In this document: piece by piece, positions 1 to 7,675 of the stretch
How the letters are laid out: each line of letters starts with the position of its first letter
Numbering within the stretch: position 1 is the first letter of the stretch
Assembly (NCBI RefSeq): GCF_029989365.1
Contig: NZ_JAPRAQ010000006.1
Coordinates: 124,001-188,000, forward strand
Origin: Bradyrhizobium sp. Arg816
GTDB lineage: Bacteria > Pseudomonadota > Alphaproteobacteria > Rhizobiales > Xanthobacteraceae
Reading direction: 5' to 3'
DNA length: 64,000 bases
Position numbers and translations under genes: made by a program
The notes under the pieces: generated by a model
What the model was told of the DNA's origin: nothing
The model's database searches: none
Seen by the model: the letters and a program-made list of their open reading frames with translations, nothing else

Positions 1-597
1 GAGGGTGAAACGAAACGCGCCTTCGCCGAGATCGCTATGGGTCACCGTGAGATCGCCGGGCGTGAGCCATTGCGGCAGCGGGATCCACAAGCGTCCGAGC
101 TGGAGTCCGTAGCCGGCACTGCGGAAGGTCAGGGCCTGTCCCTCGACCGCGATGCGGAGCGCCATCGAGACGCCGAAGCCAACATACTCTTCGAGTCCGG
201 TCGGGCCGGCAAAACGCTTGGCGGAATGGATCACTTGCGGAAAGCCGCGCTTGCGCGCGCAGATGCGGGTCCAGGTCTGGCCGCCGGTCGCACCGTGCTC
301 GGTGACGGTCACGATCATAGGGACACCGGTGTCGCGGCCGGTCGGCAGCGGTCCGCCGATCAGGCGGGCGGCCAGCGCGAACCACTAGCCGATGTCGCTG
401 AAGCTGACCTCGTCGACCACGCCGACATAGACGACGCTGTCGCCGTCAGCGACGCGTTTTGAAAAGCGCCGCCAGGTCGCGAGCGGCAACCGGCCCCAAT
501 CCTCGTCCGACAGCAACCCGCGGAAGCGGCGGTCGTCGAGCAGTTTGACGTGAGCGGAGGGAGATGCGCTGGAGTCTGATAATCGAGCGGACGTCAT
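1..597 (-). pseudogene. DUF4166-family protein interrupted by an in-frame TAG; 3' end off the window
   Basis: Reading starts at ATG 597 behind a clean AGGAGG six bases upstream, and sits 17 bp after the stop of the MarR-type regulator gene, so the two are probably cotranscribed. The frame runs 70 codons to a TAG at 385-387. The same frame then continues without another stop to the window edge, and the continuation (TWTRICARKRGF, RFAGPTGLEEYVGFGVSM, WLTPGDLTVTHSDLGEGAF) looks like the body of a DUF4166 protein. Reading frame is intact on both sides, so the damage is one nonsense codon just before a Trp. It could be a real inactivating mutation or a base-call error. DUF4166 function is not known to me. 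Confident that this is one gene; less sure that it is dead. Confidence 0.75.
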
Positions 598-613
598 CGC
601 ACCCTCCTCAACG

Positions 614-1171
614 CTATTTGGCCTTGCCCAGCGGCAGCAGGTTGGCGATCTTCTCGCCAAGCCGCATCAAGGCGACCAGCCGCGGCCGCGGCACCTTCAG
701 CATCTGCATGAACCAGTGGTCGGCGAGCTCGGTGAAGGCGAGCATCTCCTTCAGCCGTTTGGCTGCGACCGGATTGATGGTGGGATCGTCGGCGGCATCG
801 GACACGCAGGCCCGGAGCGCCGTGATCGCCGGATCGAGCTCCCGCTCCTTGCGCCGCGCCGCGATTCTCGCGGCGACCTCCCAGATGTCGGTCTCGGCCT
901 CGTAATGGTCGCGGCGGTCGCCGAGGATCGGCACCCGCCGGATCAGGTTCCAGGCGAGCAGCTCCTTCAGCGAGTTCGAGACATTGGAGCGCGCCATGCC
1001 GAGCGTGTCGGCGATGTCCTCGGCCGTCATCGGCGCCTCGGCGAGATAGAGCAGCCCGTGGATCTGGCTGACCGAGCGGTTGACGCCCCACCCGTCCCCC
1101 ATGTCGCCCCAATGCAGGATGAAGCGCTCGACGGCGGCGGGCAGTTTCTTCTTTCCGGTTATTTCTGTCAT
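614..1171 (-). CDS. GbsR/MarR-type winged-helix transcriptional regulator
   Basis: A 185-residue protein with a winged helix-turn-helix in residues about 25-95 (VNRSVSQIHGLLYLAEAPMTAEDIADTLGMARSNVSNSLKELL spans the core) followed by a helical tail, the arrangement of the GbsR/MarR group that senses small ligands or membrane stress. The tail ends in a basic, leucine-rich stretch. The gene is followed at 17 bp by the broken DUF4166 gene, so it probably controls that operon. A perfect 20-bp palindrome covers its own ATG, which argues for autorepression. The ligand cannot be told from sequence. Confidence 0.85.
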   Translation of the reverse strand: MTEITGKKKLPAAVERFILHWGDMGDGWGVNRSVSQIHGLLYLAEAPMTAEDIADTLGMARSNVSNSLKELLAWNLIRRVPILGDRRDHYEAETDIWEVAARIAARRKERELDPAITALRACVSDAADDPTINPVAAKRLKEMLAFTELADHWFMQMLKVPRPRLVALMRLGEKIANLLPLGKAK

Positions 1172-1180
1172 AACAGAAAT
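1161..1180. promoter_or_regulatory. Perfect palindromic operator overlapping the start codon of the MarR-type gene
   Basis: ATTTCTGT-CATA-ACAGAAAT is an exact inverted repeat with 8-bp arms. The start codon of the regulator gene (CAT at 1169-1171 on the plus strand) lies in its centre. Size and symmetry fit a MarR dimer site. Binding here would block initiation of its own operon. Confidence 0.7.
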
Positions 1181-1325
1181 ATCTGACGAACGCGACTGAT
1201 TGTCAAGAGCGCGCTCCGCGGCTTGCGTCCTGTATACCGTCCGTCGTATTTGCCTAAAAAGCGGCCCAGAGAACGGGAACCAAACGCCCTTCCGGGCGTT
1301 TGCCCCGGTTCCAGGCGGGTTGAGA

Positions 1326-2846
1326 ATGACGACAAAGTCCAGTCAACAGAGAGACTTGTTCGAAAGCGAGCGCAGTTTTCGGCTGTTGGTGGAAGGAGTC
1401 GCGGACTACGCGCTCTACATGCTCGATCCCACCGGGATCATCACGAGCTGGAACATCGGCGGCGAGCGGATCAAGGGCTATTCGCCCGGAGAGATCCTCG
1501 GCCAGCATTTCTCGCGCTTCTACACCGAGACCGACCGCGCCAACGGCAAGCCCGCGCGCGCCCTCGGCATCGCGCGGGACCACGGCCGCTACGAGGAGGA
1601 AGGCTGGCGCGTCCGCAAGGATGGCACGTTCTTCTGGGCGAGCGTCATCATCGATCCGATCTACGAGCACGGCAACCTGGTCGGCTTCGCCAAGATCACC
1701 CGCGACATCACCGAGCGGCGCAATTCGCAGCTCAAGCTCGAAGCGATGCAGAGGCAACTTGCCGAGTCGCAGAAGTTCGATGCGCTCGGACAGCTCACCG
1801 GCGGCGTCGCGCACGACTTCAACAACCTCCTGATGATCATCAGCGGCAGCCTTCACATCCTCAAGAAGCGCGATGAGGACGAGGCCAAGATTCAGCGCGC
1901 GATGTCCGCGATCGAGACCGCAACCAAGCGCGGCGCCGCACTGACCGGCCAGCTCCTGACCTTCGCGCGACGGCAGAGCGTCAATCCCCAGGCGATCCGC
2001 CTCGGCGACCGCATCGAGGCGATCCGCGAAGTGCTTCACGCCGGCGTCGGGAGCGCCGTTCGTCTCGCCTTCGACATCGACCGCGAGGTCTGGTCGGTCA
2101 AGGCTGATGTCTCCGAGCTCGAGACGGGGCTGCTCAATCTCGTCATCAACGCTCGCTATGCCATGCCCGACGGCGGTACGGTGACGGTCGGCGCACGCAA
2201 CGTCGTCCTGGATGATCCGCTCCACAGCGGCGAGTTCGTCGCCATCACCGTCGCCGATACCGGGCTTGGCATCCCCTCCGACGTCGTCGACAAGATCTTT
2301 GAGCCGTTCTTCACGACCAAACCCGTCGGAAAAGGCACCGGCCTCGGCCTGTCGCAGGTGCACGGCTTCGCCCATCAGGCGGGCGGCACGGTCAAGGTCG
2401 CAAGCGAGCTCGGCAAGGGCACGACCTTCACCATCCTGCTGCCGCGCGAAACCGCGACCGCACCGATCGAGATCCCTGAAGCGGTACCGGTTCCCGGCAA
2501 CGGCACCGTGCTGCTGGTCGAGGACAATCCCGATGTCGCGATCGTCAGCATCGGCTTGTTGGAGCAGCTCGGCTATCGCGTGCACCGGGTTGCCGACGCC
2601 GAGTCCGCCTTGCGCGAGCTCGAGAAGAACGGCGTCGACTTCGTGTTCACCGACATCGTGATGCCCGGCAAGATGGATGGGCTCGGTCTCGCCCATCATC
2701 TGCGCCAGATCCACCCTGGCCTGCCGATCCTGCTCGCCACCGGCTATAGCGAAGCCGCCGCCGATGTCCGCGGCGACTTCCCGATCCTGCGCAAGCCCTA
2801 CGAGATCCACGAGCTGAGCGAGGCGATCTCGAAGCTGCCGCGGTGA
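1326..2846 (+). CDS. PAS-containing hybrid sensor histidine kinase (cytoplasmic)
   Basis: 506 residues from ATG 1326; the open frame extends further upstream, but that part is not protein-like and the PAS domain begins soon after this ATG. Order: PAS/PAC about 17-135 (ERSFRLLVEGVADYALYMLD onward, ending in ITRDITERR), short coiled coil, HisKA-type dimerisation box with phospho-acceptor His163 in GGVAHDFNN, HATPase with DTGLGIP and GTGLGLSQVHGF, and a C-terminal receiver with Asp443 in FTDIVMPG. No membrane segment is seen, so it senses a cytoplasmic signal. This is the common alphaproteobacterial PAS-HK-REC type. No response-regulator gene lies beside it, so its phosphate must go to a partner encoded elsewhere. 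Confidence 0.9.
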   Translation: MTTKSSQQRDLFESERSFRLLVEGVADYALYMLDPTGIITSWNIGGERIKGYSPGEILGQHFSRFYTETDRANGKPARALGIARDHGRYEEEGWRVRKDGTFFWASVIIDPIYEHGNLVGFAKITRDITERRNSQLKLEAMQRQLAESQKFDALGQLTGGVAHDFNNLLMIISGSLHILKKRDEDEAKIQRAMSAIETATKRGAALTGQLLTFARRQSVNPQAIRLGDRIEAIREVLHAGVGSAVRLAFDIDREVWSVKADVSELETGLLNLVINARYAMPDGGTVTVGARNVVLDDPLHSGEFVAITVADTGLGIPSDVVDKIFEPFFTTKPVGKGTGLGLSQVHGFAHQAGGTVKVASELGKGTTFTILLPRETATAPIEIPEAVPVPGNGTVLLVEDNPDVAIVSIGLLEQLGYRVHRVADAESALRELEKNGVDFVFTDIVMPGKMDGLGLAHHLRQIHPGLPILLATGYSEAAADVRGDFPILRKPYEIHELSEAISKLPR

Positions 2847-2867
2847 TAGCACGCGCGGCACAAAGAA

Positions 2868-2899
2868 CGTGGATGCCCGGGACAAGCCCGGGCATGACG
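2868..2899. repeat. Interspersed palindromic repeat, family B (single unit)
   Basis: CGTGGATGCCCGGG, a short spacer, then CCCGGGCATGACG form an inverted repeat in the gap between a kinase gene and the convergent acylphosphatase gene. The same unit recurs near 25.3 and 54.8 kb. It could also act as a transcript-end hairpin for the two converging genes. Confidence 0.8.
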
Positions 2900-2918
2900 A
2901 CCTCTTCGGAGAGCGCAC

Positions 2919-3218
2919 CTACACAGTCGGCAGAACCGAGAACTTCTCCCCTGCCTTGCGCAGATTCAGTTCATCGACACTTGCCGTCTCGCTGGTGACG
3001 CTGTCCACGCGCGAGGACGGCGGGCCGTGGCGGCATAGCGCGACCATGTCGGCGACATGCTTCGGTGTTCCTGCGAACAGCGCCTCCACGCTGCCGTCGC
3101 GGCGGTTGCGGACCCAGCCTTCCAGCCCGCACGTGGTGGCTTGAAACTCGACCCAGGCCCGATAGCCGACGCCCTGGACGCGGCCGCGGATCATGACTTG
3201 GAGGATCGCCTGGCTCAC
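2919..3218 (-). CDS. acyP: Acylphosphatase
   Basis: 99 residues, the usual acylphosphatase length, with the phosphate-binding loop GRVQGVGYR (Arg20) and the catalytic Asn38 in GWVRNRRDGSVEA. It hydrolyses acyl phosphates such as carbamoyl or 1,3-bisphosphoglycerate phosphates in the cytoplasm. Its GTG start overlaps the TGA of the upstream decarboxylase-like gene (GTGA), so the two are translationally coupled. Why acylphosphatase follows an oxaloacetate decarboxylase-type enzyme is not obvious; acyP genes are often passengers in operons. Confidence 0.93.
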   Translation of the reverse strand: MSQAILQVMIRGRVQGVGYRAWVEFQATTCGLEGWVRNRRDGSVEALFAGTPKHVADMVALCRHGPPSSRVDSVTSETASVDELNLRKAGEKFSVLPTV

Positions 3219-4081
3219 TTTTTCAGCCCGAGAAGATCGGCGCTGCGCGCCTTGACGTCGGCCTCGCGCATGACGCGGTTGGTCAGGTCCGGCGATGGCA
3301 GGCCTTTGAGGTTCTTCGGCAGCGTGCCCTCGCGCAACGCTTTCTGCGTCTCGTAGACGGCCTGCGTGGCAGCCGCGATCGGCGCGTGGCCCTGAAGCGC
3401 GATGCGGACGCGCTGGCCGGCGAGATAGTCGATCGCGTTCAGTTCGTCCGGCGCACCGCCGAGCACGATCGGCAGATGGGTAGCTGATACGATGGCCTCG
3501 AGCTCGGCGCGCGACTTGATGCCGGTGAAGAACAGCGCGTCGACGCCGGTCGCCTCATAGGCCCTGGCGCGGCGGATCGCATCCTCGATCGAGGTGACCG
3601 AGGCAGCTCCAGTGCGGCCCATGATGACGAGCGAGGGATCGCTGCGGCCGTCCAGCGCCGCCTTCATCTTGCCGACGCCTTCTTCCAGCGAGATCAGCTG
3701 CGTCTTGGCCTCGCCAAAGGCGGCCGGCAACAGCGTGTCCTCGATGGTGAGGCCGGCGGCGCCCGCGGTCTCCAGCTCCTGCACCGTGCGGCGCACGTTG
3801 AGCGCATTGCCATAGCCGTGATCGGCATCGACCAGCACCGGCAGCGTCGCCGCGCGCGACATCCGCCGCATCTGCTCGGCCAGCTCGGTGAGCGTGATCA
3901 GCGTGACATCGGGGTCGCCGAGCACCGCGAGCGAGGCCACCGAGCCGCCGAACATGCCGAGCGGAAAGCCGAGATCCGCGGCGATGCGGATGGAGATCGC
4001 GTCATAGACCGAGCCGGGATGAACGCAGGCCGAGCCGTTCAGGATCGAACGCAGTTTTTCGCGGCGGGAACGAAAGGCCAT
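3215..4081 (-). CDS. Oxaloacetate decarboxylase-like protein of the isocitrate lyase/PEP mutase superfamily
   Basis: 288 residues forming one PEP mutase/isocitrate lyase barrel. The Mg-binding acid cluster is visible as VDADHGYGN (Asp85, Asp87) and IEDTLLP (Glu114, Asp115). The lyase loop KKCGH of true isocitrate lyases is absent. A late His in RIALQGH and the overall size fit the PA4872-type oxaloacetate decarboxylases rather than methylisocitrate lyase. Reaction (from the family): oxaloacetate to pyruvate and CO2. First gene of a two-gene unit with acyP. Confidence 0.82.
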   Translation of the reverse strand: MAFRSRREKLRSILNGSACVHPGSVYDAISIRIAADLGFPLGMFGGSVASLAVLGDPDVTLITLTELAEQMRRMSRAATLPVLVDADHGYGNALNVRRTVQELETAGAAGLTIEDTLLPAAFGEAKTQLISLEEGVGKMKAALDGRSDPSLVIMGRTGAASVTSIEDAIRRARAYEATGVDALFFTGIKSRAELEAIVSATHLPIVLGGAPDELNAIDYLAGQRVRIALQGHAPIAAATQAVYETQKALREGTLPKNLKGLPSPDLTNRVMREADVKARSADLLGLKK

Positions 4082-4120
4082 GGTGCCCTCTCAACTGTTG
4101 CGACGCAGCCGCAACATACT

Positions 4121-4183
4121 CCGTCATTGCGAGCGCAGCGACTTGTCCGCCGAAGCCTTGGCGAAGGCGGAAGCAATCCAGAA
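4121..4183. repeat. Half copy of palindromic repeat family A with an internal insertion
   Basis: CCGTCATTGCGAGCGCAGCG is followed, after about 29 extra bases (CTTGTCCGCCGAAGCC then TTGGCGAAGGCGG), by GAAGCAATCCAGA. In the full copies at 10.2 and 57.7 kb these two blocks are contiguous. The mirror arm is missing. It sits between the carboxylase and decarboxylase genes. Confidence 0.65.
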
Positions 4184-4199
4184 ATGCGTCACCCAGACC

Positions 4200-6215
4200 T
4201 TACGCAAACTCCAGAATCAGCGCGTCCACCGCGAGCGTCGCGCCCGCGCTGGCGTGGATCTTCTTCACCGTGCCGTCCTGCTCGGCGCGGAGCACGTTCT
4301 GCATCTTCATGGCTTCGACCACCGCGAGCGTCTCGCCGGCCTTGATCTCCTGCCCTTCGGTCACCGCGATCGAGACCACGAGGCCCGGCATCGGGCAAAG
4401 CAGCTTCTTGCCGGAGTCTGAGGCCGTGGTCACCGGCATCAGCCGCGCCGAGGCTGCTTCCGCCTCGGTCCAGACATAGACCGGCACCTCGACGCCCTGA
4501 TGCGCAAGGCGGATGCCGTTGGCGATCGGGCGCGCCTGCACCGCGACGAAATGGCCGTCGATGGTGCCCTGCCAGACCGGATCGCCCGGCTTCCATGGCG
4601 ACTGCAGCAGATGCGCGTTGCCGGCCTTGCCTTCGGCATCGACGAAGCGGATCGTGATCGCATCGCCCTCGCGTCCGACCTCGAGCAGAATCTCCTGGCG
4701 GTCGAGCCAGACCGCGCGGCGACGCTCGCGCTGCACGATGCGGCCGCCCATCTGGCCCGAGATCTGCCGTTTGCGCTCGCCGAGCACGTGGTCGATGGCG
4801 GCGCCGACCGCGGCGATCCGCCGCGCGACCTCGCCTTCGGGCACGCGCACGGCAAAGCCCTTGGGGAATTCCTCGGCGATGAAACCGGTCGAGAGCCGTC
4901 CCTCGCGCCAGCGCGGATGGTGCATCAGCGCCGACAGGAACGGGATGTTGTGCCTGATACCCTCGACATAGAACGAATCCAGCGCGGTGGCCTGCGCTTC
5001 GATCGCGGCCGCGCGCGACGGCGCATGCGTGACGAGCTTGGCGATCATCGGATCGTAATGGATCGAGATCTCGCCGCCCTCCTGCACGCCGGTGTCGTTG
5101 CGCACGGTGATGCCGTCCTGGCTCGCTTCGGCCGGCGGGCGATACTTCACGAGGCGTCCGATCGAGGGCAGGAAGTTACGAAACGGATCCTCGGCGTAGA
5201 GGCGGGATTCCACCGCCCAGCCGGTGAGCGTCACGTCCTTCTGGCTGATCGCGAGCTTCTCGCCCGCGGCGACGCGGAGCATCTGCTCGACGAGGTCGAT
5301 GCCGGTGACGAGCTCGGTGACGGGATGCTCGACCTGGAGGCGCGTGTTCATCTCCAGGAAGAAAAAGCTCTTGTCCTGCCCCGCGACGAATTCGACGGTG
5401 CCGGCGGAGTCGTAATTCACCGCCTTGGCGAGTGCGACGGCCTGCTCGCCCATCTTGCGGCGGGTGGCCTCATCGAGCAGCGGCGACGGCGCCTCCTCGA
5501 TGACCTTCTGGTTGCGGCGCTGGATCGAGCATTCGCGCTCGCCGAGATAGATGACGTTGCCGTGCTTGTCGCCCAGCACCTGGATCTCGATGTGGCGGGG
5601 ATCGACGATGAACTTTTCGACGAAGACGCGGTCGTCGCCGAACGAGGCTTTCGCCTCGGCCTTGGCAAGGTTGAAGCCCTCGGCGACCTCGCTCTTCGAA
5701 TGCGCGATGCGCATGCCCTTGCCGCCGCCACCGGCGGAGGCCTTGATCATCACGGGATAGCCGATCTCGTCGGCGATCCTCACCGCATGCTTGTCGTCCT
5801 CGATGACGCCGAGATAGCCCGGCACGGTCGAGACGTTGGCCTTCGCGGCGGCCTTCTTGGATTCGATCTTGTCGCCCATCGCCGCGATCGCGCCCGGGTT
5901 CGGGCCGATGAAGACGATGCCGGCGGCCTCAAGCGCGCGCGGAAACGCCTCGCGCTCGGACAGGAAGCCGTAGCCGGGATGCACGGCCTCGGCGCCCGTC
6001 TTGCGGCAGGCCTCCACGATCTTCTCGATCACCAGATAGCTCTCGGCGGCCGCGGGCGGGCCGATCAGCACGGCCTCGTCGGCCATCTCGACATGGAGGG
6101 CATCGCGGTCGGCCTCGGAATAGACCGCAACCGTCTGAATTCCCATGCGGCGAGCGGTCTTGATGACCCGGCAGGCGATTTCGCCGCGATTGGCGATCAG
6201 AATGCGTTTGAACAT
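4200..6215 (-). CDS. pccA: Acetyl/propionyl-CoA carboxylase, biotin-carboxylase plus biotin-carrier subunit (alpha)
   Basis: 671 residues from ATG 6215, where the conserved N-terminus MFKRILIANRGEIACRVI begins; the longer frame upstream is not protein-like. Order: biotin carboxylase N domain (1-110), ATP-grasp (about 115-325, with GGGGKGMR), BC C-terminal domain (to about 445, with RLYAEDP), a BT linker domain (about 500-590) and a biotinyl domain with the biotin lysine Lys637 in VEAMKMQN. It makes carboxybiotin for carboxylation of a short acyl-CoA, most likely propionyl-CoA. The beta (carboxyltransferase) subunit is not in this window, so the substrate stays inferred. Linked acyl-CoA chemistry in the 53-57 kb cluster could feed it propionyl-CoA. 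Confidence 0.92.
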   Translation of the reverse strand: MFKRILIANRGEIACRVIKTARRMGIQTVAVYSEADRDALHVEMADEAVLIGPPAAAESYLVIEKIVEACRKTGAEAVHPGYGFLSEREAFPRALEAAGIVFIGPNPGAIAAMGDKIESKKAAAKANVSTVPGYLGVIEDDKHAVRIADEIGYPVMIKASAGGGGKGMRIAHSKSEVAEGFNLAKAEAKASFGDDRVFVEKFIVDPRHIEIQVLGDKHGNVIYLGERECSIQRRNQKVIEEAPSPLLDEATRRKMGEQAVALAKAVNYDSAGTVEFVAGQDKSFFFLEMNTRLQVEHPVTELVTGIDLVEQMLRVAAGEKLAISQKDVTLTGWAVESRLYAEDPFRNFLPSIGRLVKYRPPAEASQDGITVRNDTGVQEGGEISIHYDPMIAKLVTHAPSRAAAIEAQATALDSFYVEGIRHNIPFLSALMHHPRWREGRLSTGFIAEEFPKGFAVRVPEGEVARRIAAVGAAIDHVLGERKRQISGQMGGRIVQRERRRAVWLDRQEILLEVGREGDAITIRFVDAEGKAGNAHLLQSPWKPGDPVWQGTIDGHFVAVQARPIANGIRLAHQGVEVPVYVWTEAEAASARLMPVTTASDSGKKLLCPMPGLVVSIAVTEGQEIKAGETLAVVEAMKMQNVLRAEQDGTVKKIHASAGATLAVDALILEFA

Positions 6216-6391
6216 GCTTTTCTTGAGTCTCGACCTTGGGCGGGACCCTTCCCTGGCCGTTGGGGCCTGTGGGGGACGGGCCGTGTGGCCCCCGTGGTAC
6301 ATTAAAATGGGCCGGAGGCAACGGTCTAAATCCGCGCCCTCTGGCGTACCAGCGCAAGACCGAAATGGGCCTGGTGAGCCCATGCGCGGAC

Positions 6392-7462
6392 TTACGGCTT
6401 CGCGGCCTTGGCCACGTCCCGGACCAAGCCGTGAATGAAGCCCAACTTGCCGACCACCGCCGGCGACAGGATGAAGGGATAGAGGTCGCGCAGCCCCATG
6501 GCGCGGTTGACGCTGTTGATGGCGAAGGTGAAGGGCAGCCATGCATTGACGAGTGCCTCGACGTCCCTCGTCTCATAGGGGTTGAAACGGATGCGTGCCG
6601 TCAACTCCCCGTCGCGATCGACCCTGGGCCGCACCTCCATGCCGAACTCGGAGGCCATCTCCAGGGTATCGACGATGTGGAGATAGTGCGCCCAGGTCTC
6701 GGCGAAATCCTCCCAGGGATGCATGGTGGCATAGGCCGAGACGTAGGTCTGCTGCCAGTCCGGCGGCGCGCCTTCGGCATAATGGAGCTGCAAGGCCTGG
6801 CCGTAATCGGCGGAATCGTCGCCGAACACGGCGCGGCATTGCTCCAGCCTGCCGCCCTCGCGCACCAGCACGTCCCAGAAGTAGTGGCCGACCTCGTGGC
6901 GGAAATGCCCGAGCAGCGTGCGGTAGGGCTCGCCCATCTCGAGCCTGCGCCGCTCGCGCTCGATCTCGTCGGTCTCGGTCAGCGCGATCGTGATCAGGCC
7001 GTTGTCATGGCCGGTCATGATCGTCTGCCCGCTGTTCGGATCGTCGGCGAGGAAATTGAAGATCAGCCCATGTTCGGGATTTTCCTGCCGCGTCTGGAGC
7101 GGCAGCTTCCAGCGGATCAGGGAATAGAACAGCCGGTGTTTCGCCACCTCCAACTCGCGCCAGCCGGCAAGCTGAACCGGATCGGACAGATCGGGCACGA
7201 TGCCGTTGTGGCGGCAGGCGCGGCAATAGCCGGTGGTATCGCCCGCATCCGTCAGCCAGTTGCACGCATCGTACTCGGCATTGCGGCAGAGCATCCGCCC
7301 CTTGCCCTTGTCGGCGAGCGTCATCCAGGCCTCGCCGTCGGGCTCGATCGCCGACATCGTCTCCTTCTCCGGCAGGAACGCGACGCGGTGGCCGCAGCGT
7401 TCGCAGGCGCGGTTCTCGAAATAGAGGACGTTGCCGCAGTCCTGGCAGACAAAGAGCTTCAA
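6392..7462 (-). CDS. Zinc-ribbon, zincin-type metallopeptidase of unknown substrate
   Basis: 356 residues. An N-terminal zinc ribbon uses Cys6, Cys9, Cys20 and Cys23 (CQDCG and CERCGH), and a second Cys set follows at 59, 67, 80 and 83. The second half carries the zincin motif HEVGH (His189, Glu190, His193) and a downstream DFAETWAHYLH that could supply the third ligand. No signal peptide or membrane segment, so cytoplasmic. This fits the widespread putative zinc-binding metallopeptidase family; I know of no proven substrate. Monocistronic as far as can be seen. Confidence 0.82.
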   Translation of the reverse strand: MKLFVCQDCGNVLYFENRACERCGHRVAFLPEKETMSAIEPDGEAWMTLADKGKGRMLCRNAEYDACNWLTDAGDTTGYCRACRHNGIVPDLSDPVQLAGWRELEVAKHRLFYSLIRWKLPLQTRQENPEHGLIFNFLADDPNSGQTIMTGHDNGLITIALTETDEIERERRRLEMGEPYRTLLGHFRHEVGHYFWDVLVREGGRLEQCRAVFGDDSADYGQALQLHYAEGAPPDWQQTYVSAYATMHPWEDFAETWAHYLHIVDTLEMASEFGMEVRPRVDRDGELTARIRFNPYETRDVEALVNAWLPFTFAINSVNRAMGLRDLYPFILSPAVVGKLGFIHGLVRDVAKAAKP

Positions 7463-7675
7463 GATTTAGCCTCTTCGGGAAGGGAGTTTTATGATTAAGA
7501 GTTGCGGCGCCTCGCAAATACGCGCACGGGGGCTCATCGTTCCAACATTCGGGAACAAATAGCCAGACCCGGCGTTCGTTCATACCCGCCCCTGCGATCG
7601 GTGGCGCCTTTCCGTCCATATTCCCTTTTGAGCAATGGCTATCACGCTTTGTCTGTGTGAATATCGGCCCGGCAC

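Noticed and set aside
4500..6305. A 601-codon open frame on the plus strand
   Set aside because: Antisense to the carboxylase alpha subunit, which has clear motifs throughout; composition is shadow-like.
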